From JAQWBS01 sp047975765 (GTDB lineage Bacteria > Pseudomonadota > Alphaproteobacteria > RF32 > CAG-239): a stretch of 64,000 nucleotides of DNA. The position numbers were made by a program, and so were the translations under genes. Position 1 is the stretch's first letter; the number at the start of each line of letters is the position of its first letter. The DNA lies in contig JBKEEF010000004.1 in NCBI GenBank assembly GCA_047975765.1, positions 1 to 64,000 on the forward strand, written 5' to 3'. This document shows, piece after piece, positions 44,345 through 52,188 of the stretch. The notes under the pieces were generated by a model. The model worked only from the letters and a program-made list of their open reading frames with translations, searched no databases and was not told the DNA's origin.

Positions 44345-45012
44345 AAAAGTTCTCTTATATAATCAATTCTATCGCTACGATTGGCGATGGTGTAGTCAGT
44401 AAATAAGCTCTCTGCCAATCTTTTCAATGCTATCTTATCTTTTAAATATTCAAAAAGGATTAATGTTTGTCTTTGAATGTTGATTTTATTAGTTTGATTA
44501 TATGTATTCCAAATATATTGGCTGAATTTTGAAAAAGATTCAGAAGTATCAGATTCAGTTTTCAATAAGTGTTTCATGGTATTTGAAAATTTTCCACTAT
44601 TGTAAAATATGTCAAAATATCTGGCAAAGCGTTTTAAGTCTTGAAGCTCAAGATAGTTGAGATCTTTTGTCTGCATCACTTCATAAGGAGGGTGTTTGGA
44701 ATAAATCATCTTGCAATCGGTTGTGTGGCGATCAATTGGAGCACCACGGAGTCTTTTTAAAATGCCAATTTGAAGTTCTTGAGGATCACTTTGCATAATT
44801 TTATTGAAGTCATCTTTGAAGGTTTCAAGTGTAGCATAAGGAAGTCCAACAACTAAATCGGAATGGATAATTGCTCCGGTTTCTTTAGTGATAAACTCTA
44901 AATTTTTGAGTGTCTTTTCTTCATTTTGGGAGCGAGAAATGGCTTTGAGATATCTCAGGCCAAAAGAAGTATGTGAGTAGCGGGCATTGATGGTTGAAAG
45001 CAAAATTTTCAT
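44341..45012 (-). pseudogene. B12-binding radical SAM protein (DUF4080 type) with large in-frame internal deletion
   Basis: The first 22 residues, MKILLSTINARYSHTSFGLR-YL, match the very start of B12-binding radical SAM proteins. The next residues, KAISRSQNEEKTLKNLEFI and IIHSDLVVGLPYATLETF, match a point roughly 250 residues further on, late in the radical SAM barrel, followed by LQIGILKRLRGAPI and a DUF4080-like C-terminus. The rest of the B12 domain and the iron-sulfur C-X3-C-X2-C motif are missing. The frame is intact and the overlaps with both neighbours are kept, so it may still be translated, but it cannot do radical SAM chemistry. Confidence 0.8.
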
Positions 45013-46175
45013 TTCTGATTTCTTTGTTTCATAATTTGCTGATAGGCTTCGTTGATTTCTGCCATACGCATATTACTCATTGCAACGTCATATTCACTTC
45101 CGCCCTTGGCAATGACTAAGTCAGGATGGTTTGCGGTGGTCAATTCTCGCCAAGCAATACGAATGTCGTTGTTGCTGGCAGCATAAGAGACACCCAAGAT
45201 TTTATAATAGTCTTTATATTCACTATTTGAAGTGTTTTTGATTTCATATCTCTTACGAATTGCTTCAAAATTGCCTTCAGGAAGTTCAATGATTTTTGCA
45301 ATGTTTTTGAGCATATTTAATTCTTCAATGGTAATATTCCCATCTGAAATGCTCAGCTTGAACAAGTTGTCTATAACGTCTTCTTGTTGATCGAGATCGT
45401 CTTTGATGATATTTTTGATTTGCTTAGCATAAGGTTCATATCCTTCAGCATTATCCTGAGCTTCTTCAAAAATTTTCTTGAGTTTATGGTCATCTGAAGA
45501 AATGAAGAAAAGTTTTTTGAAGGTATTAATCTCATTCTTGCTGACAACACCATCTGCTCTGGAGAGTTTGGCAGCCAAAACGGTCATGGCTTGAATGAAC
45601 GCCACTTTTTTTGCTTCATTGGAATGAATTGCCATTTTGAGGATGTTGGTACGAGGCCATAAGATGTTGAGTGGCTTAATGCGACTAACAAGTCCATGGT
45701 CTGAACGAATGAAGTCGATGAAAAATCCAATGATAATTCCTGTGAAAAGAAGGATTTTGCTATGTAAGCTGTAACCAAGTGTAAACCCTATGATTTTGAA
45801 AAGGTTTTGATCAAAAAGCTCCTTGAGTTTACATTTGAAATGTTTGATTTTTTCATTGTCCTGCATATCAAAAATGATATGTCCAACAATTGCAAATAAA
45901 ATGGCTGAAATCCATCCAAAAGTGACAAAACCGAGAACTAGTCCCCAGACTTTTCCAAAAAAATGCGAAATGAATTTGTCATATAAATTGTAATATTTAT
46001 ATGGAAGCATCAGGCGCATATTATCATCCAGATTGTTCAGTTTGTGGAAGAGAAATTTGAGTATCACTGTTCGGTCAAGCAATATATGTCCAAGACATAA
46101 TCCCCAAAGAAAACCGGAAATTCCAAAAAGCTTCAAACCGATAATAGAAAATGTTAATTTACCCAAGGGCGACAT
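45009..46175 (-). CDS. djlA: DjlA-like membrane co-chaperone (TerB plus DnaJ domain)
   Basis: A 388-residue protein. N-terminal hydrophobic, glycine-rich segments (about 8-30 and others to 160) anchor it; a TerB-like helical domain spans about 190-310 (FIQAMTVLAAKLSRADGVVS, LFKLSISDGNITIEELNML); a C-terminal J domain at about 320-388 has YKDYYKILGV and the HPD motif (NHPDLV). It would recruit DnaK to the inner membrane. The N-terminus is longer than in the classical DjlA. Start overlaps nothing upstream; its end overlaps the radical SAM remnant by 4 bases. Confidence 0.85.
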   Translation of the reverse strand: MSPLGKLTFSIIGLKLFGISGFLWGLCLGHILLDRTVILKFLFHKLNNLDDNMRLMLPYKYYNLYDKFISHFFGKVWGLVLGFVTFGWISAILFAIVGHIIFDMQDNEKIKHFKCKLKELFDQNLFKIIGFTLGYSLHSKILLFTGIIIGFFIDFIRSDHGLVSRIKPLNILWPRTNILKMAIHSNEAKKVAFIQAMTVLAAKLSRADGVVSKNEINTFKKLFFISSDDHKLKKIFEEAQDNAEGYEPYAKQIKNIIKDDLDQQEDVIDNLFKLSISDGNITIEELNMLKNIAKIIELPEGNFEAIRKRYEIKNTSNSEYKDYYKILGVSYAASNNDIRIAWRELTTANHPDLVIAKGGSEYDVAMSNMRMAEINEAYQQIMKQRNQK

Positions 46176-46241
46176 AAAATCCTCGAAGAATATTTATCAA
46201 TGGGCAGATTTTACTCTCTTTAAACTTAAAAACAAAGTATT

Positions 46242-46994
46242 TTATAGTTTAATGGTTGATAACTGTGTCGGAAAGTCATTTTGTTGCTTAATTTCTTGGT
46301 TATGACCACTGCGACGATAACTGAAATAGTTTTTGTCTGTGTAGGTGTCAATGTCAGAAAAAGTTGTTGATTTGAGAGGGTATTTTTTAAGAACATCCAA
46401 AATGAAGCTTTTGCTGTCAAATTTGAATTTGTCTTGAAATGGTTTGAAATATTTGACAAAGTCTGCATTTTTTTCTGCAAATTGATCAACCATATCTTGT
46501 CCAGCATCAAAAGACTTTTCAAGCAAGCAAGGACCAACTGCAGCGGAAATATTTTCTATTTTTGCTCCTTTTTCAATCATTAAATTAATTGTGTTTTCAA
46601 TTACGCCACGTAAAGCTCCACGCCAACCCGCATGAGCTGCTCCGACAATGCCATTTTCCCAATCAGCAAGTAGGACAGGGGCACAGTCAGCAGTCCTCAG
46701 GCAAAGAATGACATTTTTTTTATCTGTAACTAAGCCATCACCAGTCGTTTGGTAAAAACCTGTTTCTGTCACATAGTTTGCAATGTTGGAAACACCTTGT
46801 CTTTGAAGACACAAATTTTCTTTGGATAAACCCAAGTGTTCACCAATGATTTGATAGTTTTTGGAAACGTTGTTTTTATCATCCAAACTAAAATCATTTG
46901 TATTTAGGCTTGTGTAAGTCCCTGTTGAAACACCACCATTTGAGCCGAAAAACGCGTGTTTATCTTGAGGTAAATTTTGAGCTTTATATATCAT
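46242..46994 (-). CDS. pgeF: Peptidoglycan editing factor PgeF (YfiH/LACC1 family)
   Basis: A 250-residue Cu-oxidase_4 family protein. TADCAPVLLADWENGIVGAA and HAGWRGALRGVIENT form the active site (Cys and two His), with AVGPCLLEKSFD downstream. Family members act as purine nucleoside phosphorylase/adenosine deaminase and prevent mis-incorporation into peptidoglycan precursors. It overlaps the deoB stop by 4 bases, so the two are translationally coupled, which fits a nucleoside role. Confidence 0.92.
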   Translation of the reverse strand: MIYKAQNLPQDKHAFFGSNGGVSTGTYTSLNTNDFSLDDKNNVSKNYQIIGEHLGLSKENLCLQRQGVSNIANYVTETGFYQTTGDGLVTDKKNVILCLRTADCAPVLLADWENGIVGAAHAGWRGALRGVIENTINLMIEKGAKIENISAAVGPCLLEKSFDAGQDMVDQFAEKNADFVKYFKPFQDKFKFDSKSFILDVLKKYPLKSTTFSDIDTYTDKNYFSYRRSGHNQEIKQQNDFPTQLSTIKL

Positions 46995-48187
46995 AGAAAA
47001 GATTTTCCTGTTTTGAATGGTTCTAATTTGAAATAGGCTGCAATTGTTTGAGCAATATCAGCAAAAGTGTCACGTTGTCCGATATCTTGAATTTTGACTT
47101 TATGACCAAACATAATTACAGGAACTTGTTCTCTAGTGTGATCTGTGCCAACATAAGAAGGGTCACAACCATGGTCAGCAGTGATGAAAACAAGGTCATC
47201 TTCTTTGAGCAAAGGTTCAATTTCAGGAAGACGTTTGTCAAAATATTCCAGGCCTTTCGCATAACCTTCGACATATCTTCTGTGCCCCCACATCATGTCA
47301 AAATCCACAAAATTTGTGAAGATAATAGAGTTGTCTGGAGCTGTTTTGACTTCTTCTAAAGTCACATCCCAAAGTTCTTCCAAGCCACTTGCTTTGCGCG
47401 CTTTAGTGATTCCACAGTTGGCATAAATATCAGCAATTTTGCCAATGGAAATAACATTGCCACCACTGTCTTTGAGTTTATCCAAAACCGTCGGAGCAGG
47501 TGGGGTAACAGAATAATCATGACGATTTTTGGTGCGAACAAATTCACCTTTCTTTTCACCAGAAAAAGGACGAGCAATAATACGTGCCACATTATATGGT
47601 TTTGCAAGTTCAAAAGTGATTTCACAAAGTTTGTAGAGATTTTCTAGCCCGAATTTTTCTTCATGAACAGCAATTTGAATCACACTATCTGCAGAAGTAT
47701 AGAAAATTGGCTTTCCAGTTTTGAGATGTTCTTCACCTAGTTCATTTATGATTTCTGTTCCTGAAGCTGCTTTGTTGCCCAAAATACCTTCAATATTAGC
47801 TTGTTTGCAAATTTTATTTACCAAGCTTTCAGGAAAAGAAGGAAATTCTTTTGGAAAATAGCCCCATTCCCTGAGAACAGGAACGCCAGCCATTTCCCAG
47901 TGGCCAGATGAAGTATCTTTTGCAACACTCAATTCGCTCATATGTCCAAATTTTGCAGGAAGCGTGATTCTTGGGGCTATATCTTGAACACCAAGAACAG
48001 GGTAAAGTCCACAAGCACCTTTTGCTGCTTGGGCTAGACCGAGTTTTTGTAAGTTTGGAATTTGAAGTCCACCACTAAGATTAGCGATATGCCCGAAAGT
48101 GTTGGCTGTCAAATCTCCAAATTTTTCAGCATCTTTCGCACCACCAATACCAAAACTGTCCATCATCAAAATCACAACACGTCCCAT
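46991..48187 (-). CDS. deoB: Phosphopentomutase
   Basis: A 398-residue alkaline-phosphatase-fold enzyme. MMDSFGIGGAKDAEKFGD at the N-terminus, DTSSGHWEMAG with the phosphorylated Thr region, and ITADHGCDPSYVGTDHTREQ with the metal ligands are all present. It converts (deoxy)ribose-1-phosphate to the 5-phosphate, feeding DeoC. ATG 48187 has AAAGGAAGAAA upstream. Confidence 0.95.
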   Translation of the reverse strand: MGRVVILMMDSFGIGGAKDAEKFGDLTANTFGHIANLSGGLQIPNLQKLGLAQAAKGACGLYPVLGVQDIAPRITLPAKFGHMSELSVAKDTSSGHWEMAGVPVLREWGYFPKEFPSFPESLVNKICKQANIEGILGNKAASGTEIINELGEEHLKTGKPIFYTSADSVIQIAVHEEKFGLENLYKLCEITFELAKPYNVARIIARPFSGEKKGEFVRTKNRHDYSVTPPAPTVLDKLKDSGGNVISIGKIADIYANCGITKARKASGLEELWDVTLEEVKTAPDNSIIFTNFVDFDMMWGHRRYVEGYAKGLEYFDKRLPEIEPLLKEDDLVFITADHGCDPSYVGTDHTREQVPVIMFGHKVKIQDIGQRDTFADIAQTIAAYFKLEPFKTGKSFL

Positions 48188-48321
48188 TTTTCTTCCTTTC
48201 TTTTTTCAAGTTTAATAAGATTCTAATCGCGAGGCAGATAAATTTCAAGAGATATATTGCTTTTCTTGTTTGATTATTGTATGTTGTCGCAAGTTATTAA
48301 TTATTATAAAATTTTTGTGGT

Positions 48322-48786
48322 ATGGGATTTGAACGAAACGTTTTTAATTCGGATTCAAGTATTAATGTTTTACCATATGATTGGACAGACATTAAAGACA
48401 TTCTTAGAAAAGCGGACATCAGAACACTAGGTGAGTATATGGCTTTGGGTGAAGAAGGTTTGCGTAAAAGAAAAGTGAAACTTGGAATTATTAAGATGAA
48501 AAAAATTTCAGATTATCTTGAAGAAGAAGGTATGGATTTTTCTTCTTTTTATATTTCAAAATCTGAAACAGTTTCTCTTAGTGATAGCGTTTATGCTTTG
48601 TCCAAAAATTCAAATTATGGAATTAGGGTGAAGAATACGCTTTATGATAGTGGCGTAAAAACAATTGGCGATTTCCTTCAAAAAGGAGGAAAAGTTTTAT
48701 TGGAAAAAAGGGTTGCCACTGAAAAGACATTGTCAAAAATGTTTCAAGAAGTTCATGAAAGATTAGAAAAAGAGGAAGTTTGTTAA
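48322..48786 (+). CDS. Protein with two RpoA C-terminal-domain-like (HhH) units
   Basis: A 154-residue protein. ILRKADIRTLGEYMALGEEG followed by IKMKKISDYLEEEGMDF (about 26-72) has the helix-hairpin-helix pattern of the RNA polymerase alpha C-terminal domain (ALkraGI.TvgdL...eLl.ik..G.ksl.EI...L). A second copy is at about 95-150: RVKNTLYDSGVKTIGDFLQK then TEKTLSKMFQEV. No alpha N-terminal domain. It might bind DNA or contact regulators. No ribosome site; GTTATTAAT is 20 nt upstream (48293-48301). It sits between deoA and deoB on the opposite strand. Confidence 0.65.
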   Translation: MGFERNVFNSDSSINVLPYDWTDIKDILRKADIRTLGEYMALGEEGLRKRKVKLGIIKMKKISDYLEEEGMDFSSFYISKSETVSLSDSVYALSKNSNYGIRVKNTLYDSGVKTIGDFLQKGGKVLLEKRVATEKTLSKMFQEVHERLEKEEVC

Positions 48787-48800
48787 AACTTCCTCTTTTT
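48767..48800. terminator. Bidirectional terminator
   Basis: 15-bp stem AAAAAGAGGAAGTTT / AAACTTCCTCTTTTT with loop GTTA, overlapping the stop codon of the plus-strand gene and serving deoA on the other strand. Confidence 0.9.
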
Positions 48801-48817
48801 CTTTGGGAAAAAAATTA

Positions 48818-50131
48818 TTATTTTATTTCTTCCAAGATTGCTGATTTTGGTTTGACTTTCTTTGTGCCAAGGTGAACTAAAAGTTTGAGTTCTTCTTCGG
48901 CTTGTTTAAATTGCTCTTCTGTTTGAGCATGAATTGTTGCAATTGGCTTTCCTTTTGGAAGAGCATTTCCAATTTGGCAAAAATCACTATATCCTGTTGC
49001 AAAATCCAGTTTTTGGTCAGGGTGGCTTCGTCCACCTTTCATACCAACAATGCTCATACCAATATGATATGTATCCATTTCTTCAATATAGCCTTCAACA
49101 TTATCGAATACAGGACGGATGATTTTTGCTTTTGGTAAATAGGTTTCATATTTTTCAACAAAATCAGTTGGTCCACCAAGAGCAGAAACCATCTTTGCAA
49201 AAATTTCTAATGCAGCACCAGAATCAATCGATTTTTGAAGTTTTTCTTTTGCTTCTTTTTCATTTTTAGCAAGTTTTGAGGCAACTAATAAATTTGCACA
49301 AAGTCCAAGTGTAATTTCGTGAAGTCTTGGGTCTACTTTTTCCCCTTTAAGATATTCAATTGTTTCAGCAACTTCTAGAGCATTTCCAACATTGCGGCCA
49401 AGAACTTGATTCATATCTGTGATAATTGCTTGTGTTGGCATACCTGCACCAGTTCCCACACGAGCAATAGATTTTGCGAGTGTTCTTGCATCATCAATAT
49501 TTTTCATAAATGCGCCATTGCCACATTTCAAGTCCATAACCAAATGTTGAAGACCAGCCGCTAATTTTTTAGAAGTGATAGACGCTGTAATTAATGGAAT
49601 TGATTCAACTGTTCCGCAAACATCACGGATGGCATAAATCTTTTTATCAGCAGGTGCAAGATTGCCAGTTTGTCCAATAATGGCACAGCCAATTTCTTTG
49701 ACAACTTGTTTGAATTTTTCATTATCAGGAAGTGTATTATAGTTTGGAATAGCTTCCAATTTGTCAACAGTTCCTCCTGTGTGACCAAGTCCACGCCCCG
49801 CAATCATTGGAACATATCCACCGCATGCAGCAAGCATTGGCGCAAGCATAAGACTCACTTTGTCGCCGACACCACCAGATGAATGTTTGTCAATAATAGG
49901 TCTGTCCGAGAGGTCTGACCAATTCATAATATCTCCAGAATCTCTCATTGCTAGTGCAAGGTTGACAGTTTCGTCATCATTAAAGCCATTGATGAAAATT
50001 GCCATTGTCAAAGCAGCAACTTGGCTGTCTGCAATATCACCAGAAGTGATTCCTTTAATGAAAAAATCAATTTCTTCTTTTTTTAGAGCATTTTTATTTC
50101 TTTTGTTGATAATAACTTCTTGAGGAAACAT
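48818..50131 (-). CDS. deoA: Thymidine (pyrimidine-nucleoside) phosphorylase
   Basis: A 437-residue enzyme. KHSSGGVGDKVSLMLAPMLA, MIAGRGLGHTGGTVDKLEAI and SIPLITASITSKKLAAG are the phosphate- and base-binding motifs. It splits thymidine to thymine and deoxyribose-1-phosphate. It is the last gene of a cdd-PNP-deoC-deoA operon; it starts 3 bp after deoC. Confidence 0.95.
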   Translation of the reverse strand: MFPQEVIINKRNKNALKKEEIDFFIKGITSGDIADSQVAALTMAIFINGFNDDETVNLALAMRDSGDIMNWSDLSDRPIIDKHSSGGVGDKVSLMLAPMLAACGGYVPMIAGRGLGHTGGTVDKLEAIPNYNTLPDNEKFKQVVKEIGCAIIGQTGNLAPADKKIYAIRDVCGTVESIPLITASITSKKLAAGLQHLVMDLKCGNGAFMKNIDDARTLAKSIARVGTGAGMPTQAIITDMNQVLGRNVGNALEVAETIEYLKGEKVDPRLHEITLGLCANLLVASKLAKNEKEAKEKLQKSIDSGAALEIFAKMVSALGGPTDFVEKYETYLPKAKIIRPVFDNVEGYIEEMDTYHIGMSIVGMKGGRSHPDQKLDFATGYSDFCQIGNALPKGKPIATIHAQTEEQFKQAEEELKLLVHLGTKKVKPKSAILEEIK

Positions 50132-50134
50132 TTT

Positions 50135-50872
50135 TTATACTCCTGTCTCAATGGTTTTGATAAGGTCATCCAAGACAGAACTTGCCCCAAGTCTTAAATT
50201 TTTAGGTGAAATCCATCTTGTTCCCATAATAGAATTAGCAAGGATGAGATATTTTTTTGCATCATAAGCAGTCTTTATCCCGCCACTTGCTTTGAAGCCA
50301 ACTGGTTTTTTGCCAGAAAGAATAGTTTCTAAGATAAGATTAGCAACTTCGGGAGTGGCTGAAACTTCTGTTTTTCCTGTCGATGTCTTGATAAAGCTAA
50401 CTCCAGCATCAATACACATTTTACAAGCACTGGTGATGAGCGAATTTTTCTTCAATTCTCCAGTTTCTAAAATTATTTTTGAAGTGTGTTTTTTACCACA
50501 TTCTTCTGTAATCATTTTTAAGAAATCTTGGCAAAAGCTAATGTCTCCTGCCATAAATTTTTGGTATGGGAAAACGGCATCAATTTCGTCTGCTCCAAAA
50601 TTGATGGCTTTTTTAATTTCTTTTTGAACTTCTTCAAGACTTGAATTTCCTTCTGGAAAATTGACAACCGTTGCCGTTTTAATGTTAGTTCCTTTGAGAT
50701 ATTCAATGGCAAAAGGGATAAAACGAGGGTAAACACAAACCGCAGCAACATTGCCGTAAGGTGTTGTTGCCCTTTTGCATAAAGCTTCAATTCTTGCTTC
50801 GTTATCATCTTTGTTCAGAGACGTTAAATCAAGAAGTCGAATTGCAAGTTTGGCAGCAGTAATATCGTCCAT
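50135..50872 (-). CDS. deoC: Deoxyribose-phosphate aldolase
   Basis: A 245-residue TIM barrel. The Schiff-base Lys is in GVSFIKTSTGK and the second active Lys in VGFKASGGIK; AVCVYPRF and DEIDAVFP are also typical. It cleaves deoxyribose-5-phosphate to acetaldehyde and glyceraldehyde-3-phosphate. Two-base gap to the upstream phosphorylase gene. Confidence 0.95.
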   Translation of the reverse strand: MDDITAAKLAIRLLDLTSLNKDDNEARIEALCKRATTPYGNVAAVCVYPRFIPFAIEYLKGTNIKTATVVNFPEGNSSLEEVQKEIKKAINFGADEIDAVFPYQKFMAGDISFCQDFLKMITEECGKKHTSKIILETGELKKNSLITSACKMCIDAGVSFIKTSTGKTEVSATPEVANLILETILSGKKPVGFKASGGIKTAYDAKKYLILANSIMGTRWISPKNLRLGASSVLDDLIKTIETGV

Positions 50873-50874
50873 TT

Positions 50875-51681
50875 TTAGATTTCCTTAAAGCAAGACTTGA
50901 GAAGTTTGATGAGGTTTTGAGAAGCTTTTTGACCTTCTGAAATCGTTTCATTATGGCTTTGTGCTTGTTTTTGTAAGCCTGTTCCTAAATTTGTAATCAC
51001 GGAAAATCCAAGAACTTTCATTCCAGAATGAACCGCAGAAAGAACTTCAGGGACAGTTGACATTCCAACAGCATCAGCACCCAAAACTTTGAAAGCTCTG
51101 ATTTCGGCAGCCGTTTCAAAGTTTGGTCCTAAAACCATAAGGTAAACCCCTTCATAAAGTTTGATACCTTCTTTTTGAGCAATCTCTTTTGCTTTTGCAC
51201 GAATGTCTCGGTCATAAGCATTACTTACATCAGGAAATCTTGGTCCTAAACCGTCATTATTCACACCAATAAGAGGGTTCTTACCACTGAAGTTGATGTG
51301 GTCAGAAATCATCATAATACTTCCTGCTGGCATATCTAAATTGAGAGAACCAGCGGCATTGGTCACAATGAGTTTTTCAATGCCAAGTTTTTTGAAAGAT
51401 TTAATGATTAGATCAATTTTTTGAGGTTCATGTCCTTCGTAAAGGTGAATTCTGCCTTGCATGCAAAGAACTTCTTTACCTTCAAAAGTTCCTATAATTA
51501 GTTTTCCTGCGTGTCCACTAACAGTACTTCTCGGAAAGCCTTCAATATCTTCATATTTTATGGTGACTGCATTTTCGATTTCTTCACCAATTTGTCCTAA
51601 TCCACTTCCAAGAATAATGGCAATTTTTGGTTTTCTATTTCCAATTTTGGCTTGAATTTGTGAGGTAATTTTTTCAATCAT
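50875..51681 (-). CDS. Purine nucleoside phosphorylase (trimeric type)
   Basis: A 268-residue enzyme. ILGSGLGQIGEEIENA carries the phosphate loop, LYEGHEPQKI and VTNAAGSLNLDMPAG the active-site core, and SVITNLGTG contains the Asn expected for 6-oxopurine specificity (Asp would suggest methylthioadenosine). It releases guanine or hypoxanthine and (deoxy)ribose-1-phosphate. Overlaps cdd by 4 bases. Confidence 0.92.
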   Translation of the reverse strand: MIEKITSQIQAKIGNRKPKIAIILGSGLGQIGEEIENAVTIKYEDIEGFPRSTVSGHAGKLIIGTFEGKEVLCMQGRIHLYEGHEPQKIDLIIKSFKKLGIEKLIVTNAAGSLNLDMPAGSIMMISDHINFSGKNPLIGVNNDGLGPRFPDVSNAYDRDIRAKAKEIAQKEGIKLYEGVYLMVLGPNFETAAEIRAFKVLGADAVGMSTVPEVLSAVHSGMKVLGFSVITNLGTGLQKQAQSHNETISEGQKASQNLIKLLKSCFKEI

Positions 51682-52079
51682 AAACGAAGCTCCTTTTCGT
51701 CAAAAGCAAGAGGGAGAAAATCTGAAATTTTGAGAGATTTTTGAATGCCAGAATGGTTGGCAAGATGAATGATTGTTTCTTCATCTGAAAATTCTTTAAT
51801 TCTTTGCAAACAAGCTCCGCACGGTGAAATGAGGCTGTTGCTATCAGCAATGATTAGAATTTCTAAAATTTTACTTCCACCATTTGCAATCATTTCCGAA
51901 ATAACACCAGCTTCAGCACACGTTCCACAAGGAAAAGATACATTTTCGACATTACAAGAAGCATAGTATTCTTGATTGTTGGCATAAATGGCAGCTCCAA
52001 CTTTGAACTTTGAATAAGGTGAATAGGCGTTTTTTCTAGCATTTTCGGCCAAATTAAACAATTTTTCCGCGATTTTCAT
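51678..52079 (-). CDS. cdd: Cytidine deaminase
   Basis: A 133-residue homotetrameric-type deaminase. Zinc and catalytic residues are in CGTCAEAG (Cys-Ala-Glu form) and SPCGACLQRI; NAYSPYSKFKVGAA is the typical N-terminus. It converts (deoxy)cytidine to (deoxy)uridine, feeding DeoA. First gene of the operon; ATG 52079 with AAGGAAAAA upstream. Confidence 0.94.
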   Translation of the reverse strand: MKIAEKLFNLAENARKNAYSPYSKFKVGAAIYANNQEYYASCNVENVSFPCGTCAEAGVISEMIANGGSKILEILIIADSNSLISPCGACLQRIKEFSDEETIIHLANHSGIQKSLKISDFLPLAFDEKELRL

Positions 52080-52188
52080 AATTGCTTTTTTTCCTTAAAA
52101 GTTTTATTAATGAATTATGTTTTATAATATATTGATTAATATATGATTTAGCAAAGATTATTTTGAGTCTTTACAAAGGAGAGAGAAC

